The notes below the pieces were generated by a model that was not told the DNA's origin, did not search any database, and worked only from the letters and a program-made list of their open reading frames with translations. Both the position numbers and the translations under genes were made by a program. DNA of 15,299 nt, from assembly GCA_023436025.1 (NCBI GenBank), contig JAEZKX010000063.1:1-15299 (forward strand), given 5' to 3'. Position 1 is the first letter of the stretch; each line of letters opens with the position of its first letter. The stretch is from Pseudomonadota bacterium (GTDB lineage Bacteria; Pseudomonadota; Gammaproteobacteria; Burkholderiales; Burkholderiaceae_C). Positions 1 through 9,000 of the stretch are shown one piece after another.

Positions 1-272
1 GCAGCGGCCGGCGCGGCGGCAGCGGCCTTGCCTTCGCTGTCGATCTTGGCGATGACCTGGTCGGAGGTCACCGTGCCGCCGTCGGCGACCACGAGTTCGG
101 ACAGGACACCGGCGCTGGGCGCCGGCACTTCGAGCACGACCTTGTCGGTCTCGATCTCGATCAGGATCTCGTCCTGCGCCACGGCTTCGCCGGGCTTCTT
201 CTTCCACTGCAGCAGGGTCGCCTCGGCAACCGATTCGGACAGTTGCGGGACCTTGACGTCAACGATGGCCAT
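1..272 (-). CDS. odhB: 2-oxoglutarate dehydrogenase E2, dihydrolipoamide succinyltransferase (N-terminal part only)
   Basis: The first 90 residues of the E2 subunit of the 2-oxoglutarate dehydrogenase complex are visible; the gene runs off the left edge. E2 carries the lipoyl arm that takes the succinyl group from E1 (SucA) and passes it to CoA. The N-terminus is a complete biotinyl/lipoyl domain (about residues 2-77), with the lipoylated lysine in ETDKVVLEV (K44), the form typical of succinyltransferases rather than the SDKAS form of pyruvate dehydrogenase E2. An Ala-rich linker begins near residue 82. The start is the ATG at 270-272, preceded on the minus strand by a weak GGAAAA ribosome-binding site. 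It lies 94 bp downstream of sucA and is probably co-transcribed with it; the gap holds a hairpin repeat. Assignment to OdhB/SucB is firm from both motif and neighbour. Confidence 0.93.
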   Translation of the reverse strand, partial: MAIVDVKVPQLSESVAEATLLQWKKKPGEAVAQDEILIEIETDKVVLEVPAPSAGVLSELVVADGGTVTSDQVIAKIDSEGKAAAAAPAA

Positions 273-280
273 TGTGTTTT

Positions 281-363
281 CCGTTTAGCGTTTGGGCGTC
301 GAGCGTTGGGCGTGGCCGGCATCGGGCATGTGCGGCCCAACGCCCGACCCTCAACGCTCGACC
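281..363. repeat. Intergenic hairpin repeat with GCGTTGGGCG / CAACGCTCGAC units
   Basis: Between sucA and odhB. GTCGAGCGTTG at 298-308 is perfectly complementary to CAACGCTCGAC at 352-362 (11 bp). A competing 9-bp stem pairs GCGTTGGGC (303-311) with GCCCAACGC (335-343). The left side also carries a near-direct repeat, GCGTTTGGGCG then GCGTTGGGCG. Similar words recur at 5466-5552 and inside lpdA at 12974-13100, so this looks like a dispersed repeat family and not only a local hairpin. It could modulate transcription or mRNA stability between the two genes; that is inference. Confidence 0.6.
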
Positions 364-366
364 TGA

Positions 367-3237
<2,871 letters not shown>

Positions 3238-3552
3238 TCCTGCGCTACTTTCCGCCCCCCTACAGGGAGCATGAGCTGGTTGTGGAAACCTCCCGCGACA
3301 CGGCTGAACCGATTGGCGGATGCGACTGTGGGTGGAAGGCCCTGGGTTGCGTCAGGGATTGTGCCACTGATTGCCTGGCCCTGCTACAGCGGCAGAAGGC
3401 GGGCTGGACCGGGCAGCCGAAACTGCCGGACGCAAAAGTCGCAAAAGCTGCGCAGAAATCGCAAAAAGACCGCCAATAAGAAGTCTGGGGGTCCTTTTGC
3501 GATTTTTGCGAAACCTTTGCGGCTTTTGCGTGCGGCTGTCCGCCTTCGGCTT
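3238..3552. other. Gene-free region between prpE and sucA
   Basis: About 315 bp with no convincing gene. It must contain the 3' end of the prpE transcript and probably the sucA promoter and leader (both genes are on the minus strand). The prpE-proximal part, 3429-3532, is a long inverted repeat listed separately. The sucA-proximal part (3238-3410) is G+C-rich and shows no clear sigma70 -35/-10 pair. A minor stem is formed by GCAG (3412-3415) and CTGC (3423-3426) with flanking G-C pairs. Confidence 0.6.
3429..3532. repeat. Long imperfect inverted repeat of GCAAAA units
   Basis: The left arm 3429-3469 and right arm 3492-3532 are 41 nt each and match at 34 of 41 positions when one is reverse-complemented; the loop is 22 nt. 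Each arm holds four copies of a CGCAAAA-like word spaced 9-11 bp, roughly one helical turn. The pairing may extend outward (CCGAA near 3417-3421 and TTCGG at 3545-3549). The arms are clearly A/T-richer than the surrounding genome. The element lies 20 bp beyond the prpE stop, so it may act as its transcript terminator or stabilising 3' hairpin, or be a dispersed repeat. Confidence 0.75.
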
Positions 3553-5448
3553 CTAATCCGCCAACACCAGCTCCCGGATCTGTTGCAGGGCGGTGGGGTC
3601 CTCGATGGTCGTCAGGTCGCCCGGATCGCGGCCTTCGCACAGGGCCTGGATGGCGCGGCGCAGCAGCTTGCCGCTGCGGGTCTTGGGCAGCAGGGTCACG
3701 AAGCGCACGCGCGCCGGCCGGGCCACGGCGCCGAGCTGCTCGTCGACCAGCTTCATGATCTCGCCTTCCAGCTTCAGGCGGGCCGGCGCGTCGGCCAGGG
3801 CGGCCATGTCGCGCGGCACCGCGAAGGCCATCGCCACCTGTCCCTTCAGCGCATCGGCCACGCCCACCACCGCCACCTCGGCCACCTTGGGGTGGCTGGA
3901 GATGCTTTCCTCGATCTCGCGCGTGCCCAGCCGGTGGCCGGCCACGTTGATCACATCGTCGGTGCGGCCCAGGATGTAGAAGTAGCCGTCCTCGTCGCGG
4001 ATGCCCCAGTCGAAGGTGCTGTACACCTGCCGCTCGGGCACGCTGCTCCAGTAGGTCGAAACGTAGCGCGCATCGTCCCCCCAGACGGTCTGCATGAAGC
4101 CCGGCGGCGTCGGTCCCTGGATCACCACCACGCCCTTCTGGCCCGGCGCGGTGAGTTCCTCGCCGGTGGTTTCGTGGACGATGCGCACGTCGTAGCCATA
4201 CATGGGCACGCCCGGGCTGCCGAACTTGCTGGCCCGCGGCTCGACGCCGTTGGCGATGGTCAGGATGGGCCAGCCGCTCTCGGTCTGCCAGTAGTTGTCG
4301 ATGATGGGCACGCCCAGGCCGTCGCTGATCCAGCGGGCGGTCGGCTCGTCCAGCGGCTCGCCGGCCAGGAACAGGGCCTTCAGGCTGGAGAGGTCGTACT
4401 TCTTCAGGAAGGCCGGGTCCTGTTTCTTCAGCACCCGCACGGCGGTGGGCGCGCTGAACATGGCGGTGACCCGGTACTTCTCGACCAGGCTCCACCAGAT
4501 GCCGGCGTCGGGGCGGATCGGCAGGCCCTCGTAGAGGATGGTCGCCATCCCGGCCAGCAGGGGGCCGTAGACGATGTAGCTGTGGCCCACCACCCAGCCG
4601 ATGTCGCTGGTGGAGAAGTAGGTTTCCCCCGGCGCGCCCAGGAAGATGTGCTTCATGCTGGCGGCCAGGGCCACGGCATAGCCGCCGACGTCGCGCTGCA
4701 CGCCCTTGGGCCGCCCGGTGGTGCCGCTGGTGTAGATGGTGTAGCTGGTGTCGGTGGCATCCAGCCAGGCGCACGGCACCTGCGTGCCCGCATGGCGGGC
4801 GGCCAGCGCCGCCCAGTCGTGGTCGCGGCCCGGCACCCGCTCCATCGGCGCGAGGCCGCGGTCGACCAGCAGCACGGCGTCGGGCTTGTGCCGCGCCAGC
4901 CGGATCGCCTCGTCCAGCAGCGGCTTGTAGGCAACCACCTTGCCGCCGCGCGAGCCGGCGTCGGCGCTGACCACCACCTTGGGCGCGGCATCCTCGATGC
5001 GCGAGGCCAGCGACACCGAGGCGAAGCCGCCGAACACCACCGAGTGGATGGCGCCGATGCGCGCGCACGCCAGCATCGCGAACGCCGCCTCCGCCACCAT
5101 GGGCATGTAGATCAGCACCCGGTCGCCGCGCTGCACGCCCAGGGCCTGCAGCACCGCCGCCATGGTCTGCACCTCGCGGTGCAGCTCGCGGAAGCTGTAG
5201 ACCCGCTCCTGCCCGGTTTCGCTGGAAACGTAGATCAGCGCCGGCTGGTCCGCGCGCGCGCGCAGGTGCCGGTCGACGGCGTTGTGGCACAGGTTGGTGG
5301 TGCCGCCTGCGAACCAGCGCACGAAGGGAGGCCGGCTGGTGTCGCAGATCTCCCGCGGCGGCACCTGCCAGTCGATCAGCTGCGCCTGCTCGGCCCAGAA
5401 CCCTTCGCGGTCTTCCAGGGAGCGGCGGTGGAATTCGGCGTAACCCAT
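3553..5448 (-). CDS. prpE: Propionyl-CoA synthetase (propionate-CoA ligase)
   Basis: An AMP-forming acyl-CoA synthetase that converts propionate, ATP and CoA to propionyl-CoA, the entry step of the 2-methylcitrate cycle; members often also accept acetate. It has 631 residues, matching PrpE (about 628) and shorter than typical Acs (about 650). The N-terminus, with FWAEQAQLIDWQ (17-28) and PPFVRWFAGGTTNLCHNAVD (40-59), is characteristic of PrpE. The adenylation P-loop YTSGTTGRPKG is at 239-249. The hinge region FDWGIRDEDGYFYILGRTDD is followed by VINVAGHRLGTREIEE. The conserved acetylatable lysine in KTRSGK is K594. A strong AAGGAGG ribosome-binding site precedes the ATG at 5446-5448. No other prp genes (prpB, prpC, acnD) are in the window, so it is detached from a methylcitrate operon here. 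An acetyl-CoA synthetase-like specificity cannot be excluded from sequence alone. Confidence 0.93.
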   Translation of the reverse strand: MGYAEFHRRSLEDREGFWAEQAQLIDWQVPPREICDTSRPPFVRWFAGGTTNLCHNAVDRHLRARADQPALIYVSSETGQERVYSFRELHREVQTMAAVLQALGVQRGDRVLIYMPMVAEAAFAMLACARIGAIHSVVFGGFASVSLASRIEDAAPKVVVSADAGSRGGKVVAYKPLLDEAIRLARHKPDAVLLVDRGLAPMERVPGRDHDWAALAARHAGTQVPCAWLDATDTSYTIYTSGTTGRPKGVQRDVGGYAVALAASMKHIFLGAPGETYFSTSDIGWVVGHSYIVYGPLLAGMATILYEGLPIRPDAGIWWSLVEKYRVTAMFSAPTAVRVLKKQDPAFLKKYDLSSLKALFLAGEPLDEPTARWISDGLGVPIIDNYWQTESGWPILTIANGVEPRASKFGSPGVPMYGYDVRIVHETTGEELTAPGQKGVVVIQGPTPPGFMQTVWGDDARYVSTYWSSVPERQVYSTFDWGIRDEDGYFYILGRTDDVINVAGHRLGTREIEESISSHPKVAEVAVVGVADALKGQVAMAFAVPRDMAALADAPARLKLEGEIMKLVDEQLGAVARPARVRFVTLLPKTRSGKLLRRAIQALCEGRDPGDLTTIEDPTALQQIRELVLAD

Positions 5449-5453
5449 GCTGG

Positions 5454-5461
5454 CCTCCTTT
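5454..5461 (-). promoter_or_regulatory. Ribosome-binding site of prpE
   Basis: AAAGGAGG on the minus strand, 5 nt upstream of the ATG at 5446-5448. It is the best Shine-Dalgarno match in the window and fixes the prpE start. Confidence 0.85.
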
Positions 5462-5465
5462 GATC

Positions 5466-5552
5466 GGTGCGTCGGGCGTCGGCGTCGGCGTTGAGCGGCG
5501 ACATCACCACGCTCAAGGCCAAACGATCAAGGCTCAAACGCCAAACGCCCAC
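5466..5552. repeat. Intergenic hairpin repeat with GGGCGT..GCGTTGAGC units
   Basis: Fills most of the gap between the isochorismatase-family gene and prpE. The inner stem pairs GGCGTTGAGC (5487-5496) with GCTCAAGGCC (5511-5520) at 9 of 10 positions. The outer arms GGGCGTCGGCG (5474-5484) and CGCCAAACGCCC (about 5539-5550) are also near-complementary, and GGCTCAAACGCC repeats the inner word. It shares the GCGTT(G/T)(G/A)GCG vocabulary with the sucA-odhB gap. Both copies occupy short gaps between minus-strand genes. Confidence 0.55.
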
Positions 5553-5554
5553 CC

Positions 5555-6160
5555 CTATTTGACCAGCGCCAGCGCCTCCTTGAACCGGGGATGTTCCGCA
5601 TGGCGCAGCCACTCGAAAGCCACCATCTCCGTGGTCACCAGTTCCGCGCCGGCCCCCGCCAGACGGTCGAAGGCGGCATCGCGGTTGCGTTCGGTGCGGG
5701 AGCCGCAGGCGTCGGTCACCACCCAGACTTCCAGTTCCTCCTCCAGCAGGCCAAGCGCCGTCTGCAGCAGGCAGACATGCGCCTCGCAGCCGGCCAGCAC
5801 GATGCTCTCGCGCCCGGGGGGCGGCGGCGGCGCGGCCTTCTGCAGGTGCCGGGGCAGGCTGCGCGCGTTGCCGCCAACGGGCCGGGGCGCAGGACGCAGC
5901 TTGGGCAGGAGGTCGCCGGTGGCGTCGAACGCCATCTTGGCGACGACGCGCCCGGCCACCAGCGGCTGCAAGGCGTCGACGGTGGGGCCGAGGCCGGCGG
6001 GGTTCTGCTCGGTGGCCCACAGCGGCACTTTCAGCAGCTGGGCCAGCCGGGCCAGCAACAACGCATTGGCGATGACGGCATCGCCCTCGTGAATCGAGGG
6101 CATGAGGCGGTGCTGGTAATCAACCAGTACCAATTGGGATTCTTCGGCGTCCAGAAGCAT
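5555..6160 (-). CDS. Isochorismatase-family cysteine hydrolase
   Basis: A cytosolic alpha/beta hydrolase of the isochorismatase-like (cysteine hydrolase) superfamily, 201 residues. The catalytic triad can be placed: Asp14 in LVDYQ, Lys75 in VVAKMAF, and nucleophilic Cys130 in AGCEAHVCLLQTA. The TEQNPAGLGPT stretch (50-60) and the C-terminal EMVAFEWLRHAEHPRFKE resemble the YcaC/ISOC subgroup, whose substrates are mostly unknown. The ATG at 6158-6160 is preferred over the in-frame upstream ATG at 6194-6196 because it has an AAAGGAA ribosome-binding site 4 nt upstream, and because the extra 12 residues do not resemble the family start. Between the Lys and Cys motifs it has an unusual basic, Pro-rich segment (about 87-117, with five consecutive prolines). 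It is upstream of prpE on the same strand, possibly in one transcript. The substrate cannot be named. Confidence 0.85.
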   Translation of the reverse strand: MLLDAEESQLVLVDYQHRLMPSIHEGDAVIANALLLARLAQLLKVPLWATEQNPAGLGPTVDALQPLVAGRVVAKMAFDATGDLLPKLRPAPRPVGGNARSLPRHLQKAAPPPPPGRESIVLAGCEAHVCLLQTALGLLEEELEVWVVTDACGSRTERNRDAAFDRLAGAGAELVTTEMVAFEWLRHAEHPRFKEALALVK

Positions 6161-6164
6161 GGGG

Positions 6165-6171
6165 TTCCTTT
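6165..6171 (-). promoter_or_regulatory. Ribosome-binding site that decides the start of the isochorismatase-family gene
   Basis: AAAGGAA on the minus strand, 4 nt before the ATG at 6158-6160. It lies downstream of the alternative ATG (6194-6196), so it favours the shorter protein. Confidence 0.65.
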
Positions 6172-6207
6172 GAAGGTCGATTATTCCAGCGCGCATAGGG
6201 AACAGGC

Positions 6208-6237
6208 TTAGTGCCCGCTTCCAGCCACCGCTAAACT
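6208..6237 (+). promoter_or_regulatory. Candidate promoter of the two-component operon
   Basis: TAAACT at 6232-6237 is a reasonable -10 box, with a weak TTAGTG at 6208-6213 (18-bp spacer) as -35. Transcription would start near 6244, about 9 nt before the kinase ATG at 6253, which has no visible Shine-Dalgarno sequence. The gap is shared with the divergent isochorismatase-family gene. Confidence 0.3.
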
Positions 6238-6252
6238 CGATGACGCATTCCT

Positions 6253-7344
6253 ATGTCTCGCGCAATCCACGACTTCCGACCGATCCGGCTGCTGTGCGTC
6301 GAGGACAACCCGGACGACGTGGAGCTGATGAGCATCGCACTCGAACGGGCCGACCCCAGCCGCCACTATGAACTGCATCGCGTCGACAACGCCGCCAGCT
6401 TCGTCGATGCCCTGGGTGGCGACTATGACGTCATCCTCTGCGATTTCAACCTGCCCCGATTCTCACCCTATGCCGCGCTGCAGATCCTCGTCACGCGCCG
6501 CAGCCCCATCCCCCTGATCGTGCTGACACGCGCCATCGGCGAGGAAGCCGCGGTGCACGTGCTGCGCTGCGGCGCCAAGGACTACCTCACCAAGGACAAG
6601 CTGGGCACCCTGCCCCAGATCATCGGCCGCGTGCTCGAGGAACGGCGCCGGGCGCAGGAGAAGGAGCGCCTCGACGCCGAGCTCCAGGCCGCCTACGCGC
6701 GCCTGAAGGAGCTGTCGGCGCGCTTCGTGCTGGCGCAGGAGCGCGAACGCTCCCTCATCTCGCGCGAGCTGCACGACCAGCTGGGACAGACCCTCACCGC
6801 GGTGGTGATCCACCTGCACGCGGCGCAGCGCGCGCCCGACCGCGAGGCCTCGCAGAAGCACGGCGCCACCGCGGCCGAACTGGCCAACGACGCGCTGCAG
6901 CAGCTCAAGACCCTGTCGTTCTCGCTGCGGCCGGCGCAGCTCGACCTGCTGGGCCTGGTGCCCGCGGTGCAGTCGGCCATGCAGCGCATCGCGGAACCCG
7001 CCGGGCTGGAATGGGAAGTCACGACGCGCGGCGAGGAGCCCAAGGTCCTGGCGGAGAATGCCGCGGTCGCCGTGCGGCTGGTGCAGGAGGCGCTGACCAA
7101 CACCGTGCGGCACGCCCGGGCGACGCAGGTGCGGGTGCGCCTGCATTTCCGGGGCGGCAATCGCATCAGCGTGCTGGTGCTGGACGACGGCTGCGGCTTC
7201 GACAAGGCCGCCGTGCTGGGCGGTCCCCAGAGCGAGCGCAACATCGGCCTGCACGGGATGATCGAACGCACCGAACTCGCAGGCGGGCGACTGCACATCC
7301 GCACCCGCCCGGGCCGCGGCGTGGCGGTGCGCGCCTTGCTGTAG
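6253..7344 (+). CDS. Receiver domain-containing histidine kinase (HisKA_3 / NarX-UhpB type), soluble
   Basis: A 363-residue cytosolic kinase. The N-terminal receiver domain (about 10-130) keeps the acidic pair E17/D18, phospho-acceptor Asp64 (ILCDFNLP), Thr92 and Lys114. A short helical, probably coiled-coil linker rich in Glu/Arg (128-165) follows. The HisKA_3 dimerisation domain has His174 in SRELHDQLGQTL. The HATPase domain shows the N box EALTNTVRHA (Asn283), DDGCGF (311-316) and GLHGM (332-336). There is no transmembrane segment, PAS or GAF domain, so input presumably comes through phosphorylation of the receiver or from a partner protein. The HDQxxQ motif is of the kind associated with dual kinase/phosphatase activity in this family. 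Its partner regulator begins 22 bp downstream. It has no good ribosome-binding site; the ATG at 6253 is the first fitting start. Signal and targets are unknown. Confidence 0.92.
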   Translation: MSRAIHDFRPIRLLCVEDNPDDVELMSIALERADPSRHYELHRVDNAASFVDALGGDYDVILCDFNLPRFSPYAALQILVTRRSPIPLIVLTRAIGEEAAVHVLRCGAKDYLTKDKLGTLPQIIGRVLEERRRAQEKERLDAELQAAYARLKELSARFVLAQERERSLISRELHDQLGQTLTAVVIHLHAAQRAPDREASQKHGATAAELANDALQQLKTLSFSLRPAQLDLLGLVPAVQSAMQRIAEPAGLEWEVTTRGEEPKVLAENAAVAVRLVQEALTNTVRHARATQVRVRLHFRGGNRISVLVLDDGCGFDKAAVLGGPQSERNIGLHGMIERTELAGGRLHIRTRPGRGVAVRALL

Positions 7345-7353
7345 AACACGAAC

Positions 7354-7360
7354 GAGGGAG
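7354..7360 (+). promoter_or_regulatory. Ribosome-binding site of the response regulator
   Basis: GAGGGAG ending 6 nt before the ATG at 7367, within the 22-bp gap after the kinase stop. It supports independent translation from a shared transcript. Confidence 0.6.
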
Positions 7361-7366
7361 AACCAG

Positions 7367-8020
7367 ATGATCCAGACCCACGCCAGCCCGACCGACGCCA
7401 TCCGCGTGGTCCTCGCGGACGACCACGACCTCGTGCGCTCCGGCATCAAGGCGCTGCTCGCCACCGTGGAAGGCGTGCAGGTGATCGCCGAGGCACGCAA
7501 CGGCAACGAGCTGCTGGCCCTGCTGGAGACGGTGCATCCCGACGTGGTGATGACCGACATCTCCATGCCCGGCATGGACGGCATCACGGCCATCGCGGAG
7601 ATCCACAACCGCCATCCGGAGGTGCGGGTGATCGTGCTGTCGATGTACGACACCGTCGACTTCGTCAAGCGCGCCGTCGCCAACGGCGCCTGCGGCTACC
7701 TGATGAAGGACGCCCCGCCGTTCGAGCTGGAACAGGCGCTGCGCAGCGTGATGGCCACCGGCAGCTACTTCAGCGCCGCGGTGGCGCAGCGGCTGCTGCA
7801 GCCCTCGGAGCCGACGGTGGACGACGAGCTGACCGCGCGCCAGGTGGAGATCCTCACCCTGATCGCCCAGGGCAAGTCGGCCAAGGAGATCGCCTTCGAG
7901 CTGGGCCTGAGCCCGAAGACCGTGGACGTGCACCGCGCCCGCATCATGGAGCGGCTGCGGCTCAACGACATCGCGAGCCTGACCCGGTATGCGGTGCGCA
8001 AGGGGCTGGTGAAGGCGTGA
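7367..8020 (+). CDS. NarL/FixJ-family response regulator
   Basis: A 217-residue DNA-binding response regulator and likely phosphorylation partner of the kinase just upstream. The receiver domain (about 11-130) has the acidic pair D18/D19, phospho-acceptor Asp64 in VVMTDISMPGMDG, Ser92 and Lys114 in YLMKDAP. The C-terminal LuxR-type helix-turn-helix spans about 153-215, with LTARQVEIL, GKSAKEIA and the recognition helix SPKTVDVHRARIMERL. Length and domain order are standard. The pair is almost certainly one operon (22-bp gap). Which genes it controls is not evident; the downstream region carries a palindrome (8066-8081) that could be an operator, but nothing ties the two together. Confidence 0.95.
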   Translation: MIQTHASPTDAIRVVLADDHDLVRSGIKALLATVEGVQVIAEARNGNELLALLETVHPDVVMTDISMPGMDGITAIAEIHNRHPEVRVIVLSMYDTVDFVKRAVANGACGYLMKDAPPFELEQALRSVMATGSYFSAAVAQRLLQPSEPTVDDELTARQVEILTLIAQGKSAKEIAFELGLSPKTVDVHRARIMERLRLNDIASLTRYAVRKGLVKA

Positions 8021-8065
8021 GCCCGGCGGGGCGGCGCTCCCGGCCGCAGCCGCCTTGCACCACGC

Positions 8066-8081
8066 ACACGGCCGGCCGTGT
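8066..8081. promoter_or_regulatory. Perfect 16-bp palindrome, possible operator or terminator stem
   Basis: ACACGGCCGGCCGTGT equals its own reverse complement. It lies 46 bp after the response regulator stop and about 125 bp before the dehydrogenase start. There is no U-tract, so intrinsic termination is unlikely; a dimeric regulator site is possible, as is coincidence in G+C-rich DNA. Confidence 0.3.
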
Positions 8082-8193
8082 CCCCATCCCTGGGCCGTGC
8101 CATCCGCACAGGTAGGGATTTGGCTGCTTTCCCCCTCGCCGCATGGCGCCATGTGCGCGTGGCGGGCGGCCCGTGCAGCGTCGCCCGCTCGGC

Positions 8194-8200
8194 AAAGGAA
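8194..8200 (+). promoter_or_regulatory. Ribosome-binding site that decides the hdhA start
   Basis: AAAGGAA ending 5 nt before the ATG at 8206-8208. It selects this start over the in-frame ATG at 8143. Confidence 0.7.
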
Positions 8201-8205
8201 TCGCC

Positions 8206-8985
8206 ATGGACACCCTGTCGTTCGATCCCGATCGCTTCCGGCTGACGGGCGAGGTTGCGCTGGTCACCGGTGCGGGCGCCGGTATCGGCCGCGCGATCGC
8301 CCGCCTGTTCGCGGGCGCGGGCGCGTCGGTGGTGGTGACCGACCTCCACCTCGCCCGGGCGCAGGCGGTCGCGTCCGACATCGCGTCGGCCGGCGGCAAG
8401 GCCATCGGTCGGTCGTGCAACGTGACGGTCGAAGAAGATCTCGAAGCCGCGGTCAACGCCGCGGCAGACGCCTTCGGGGGGCTCTCGATCCTCGTCAACA
8501 ACGCTGGGGGCGGCGGCCCCAAGGCCTTCGACATGCCCATGAAGGACTTCCGCGCGGCCTACGAGCTGAACGTCTTCTCCCTGTTCCGGCTGACGCAGCT
8601 GGCCGCGGCCCAGATGGCGAAGCACGGCTCGGGCGCGGTCCTGAACATCTCTTCGATGGCCGGCGAAAACAGGAACGAGCGCATGGCCTCCTATGCCTCG
8701 TCCAAGGCCGCGGTGAACCACCTCACCCGTAACATCGCCTTCGACCTCGGCCCACGAAACATCCGGGTCAATGCGATCGCCCCCGGCGCGATCAGGACCG
8801 ACGCCCTCGCCTCCGTGCTCGATGCGGACGTCGAGGAACGCATGCTCAGGCACACCCCGCTGGGCCGCCTCGGCGAGCCACAGGACATCGCCTACGCGGC
8901 GCTCTTCCTGTGCTCCCCCGCTGCCGCCTGGATCAGCGGGCAGGTCCTCACCGTCTCGGGAGGCGGCGTCCAGGAGCTCGACTGA
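8206..8985 (+). CDS. hdhA: Short-chain dehydrogenase, 7-alpha-hydroxysteroid dehydrogenase (HdhA) type
   Basis: A classical short-chain dehydrogenase/reductase of 259 residues (enterobacterial HdhA has 255). The cofactor-binding TGAGAGIG is at 21-28, NNAG at 98-101, and the active site is Ser150, Tyr163 and Lys167 (YASSK). Several stretches are nearly those of enterobacterial HdhA as I remember it: GGGGPKAFDMPMKDFR (101-116), AYELNVFS, and the C-terminal SGGGVQEL. Asp46 at the end of the second beta strand points to NAD rather than NADP. In enterics the enzyme oxidises the 7-alpha-hydroxyl of bile acids; in an environmental betaproteobacterium the real substrate may be another hydroxysteroid or secondary alcohol. 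Leucine is encoded 14 times by CTC and 11 by CTG, and three arginines use AGG, unlike the neighbouring response regulator, which hints at acquisition by transfer. It ends 15 bp from the convergent sugar dehydrogenase gene. Confidence 0.87.
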   Translation: MDTLSFDPDRFRLTGEVALVTGAGAGIGRAIARLFAGAGASVVVTDLHLARAQAVASDIASAGGKAIGRSCNVTVEEDLEAAVNAAADAFGGLSILVNNAGGGGPKAFDMPMKDFRAAYELNVFSLFRLTQLAAAQMAKHGSGAVLNISSMAGENRNERMASYASSKAAVNHLTRNIAFDLGPRNIRVNAIAPGAIRTDALASVLDADVEERMLRHTPLGRLGEPQDIAYAALFLCSPAAAWISGQVLTVSGGGVQELD

Positions 8986-9000
8986 CCGGGCAGGCGCGCA

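Larger units (their letters stand above)
8021..8205. other. Intergenic region upstream of the hdhA-type gene
   Basis: 185 bp with no supported gene. It contains a perfect 16-bp palindrome (8066-8081) and, near 8110-8135, an A/T-richer patch (GTAGGGATTTGGCTG) that may be part of a promoter, although no convincing -35/-10 pair is seen. An open frame from an ATG at 8143 runs into hdhA, but its first 21 codons look non-coding and lack a ribosome-binding site. Confidence 0.5.

Noticed and set aside
3340..3385. A possible sigma54 promoter for sucA (TGGCAC on the minus strand near 3361-3366).
   Set aside because: The -24-like GG is present, but the expected GC of the -12 element is not at the right spacing, so the match is incomplete.
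3429..3532. Reading the GCAAAA inverted repeat as a CRISPR array.
   Set aside because: The repeated words are 7 nt at 9-11 bp intervals with inverted symmetry; there are no unique spacers of constant length and no cas genes.
8143..8205. An N-terminal extension of hdhA starting at the ATG at 8143.
   Set aside because: The extra 21 residues are Arg/Gly/Pro-rich and unlike the family start, there is no ribosome-binding site, and AAAGGAA stands ahead of the ATG at 8206.
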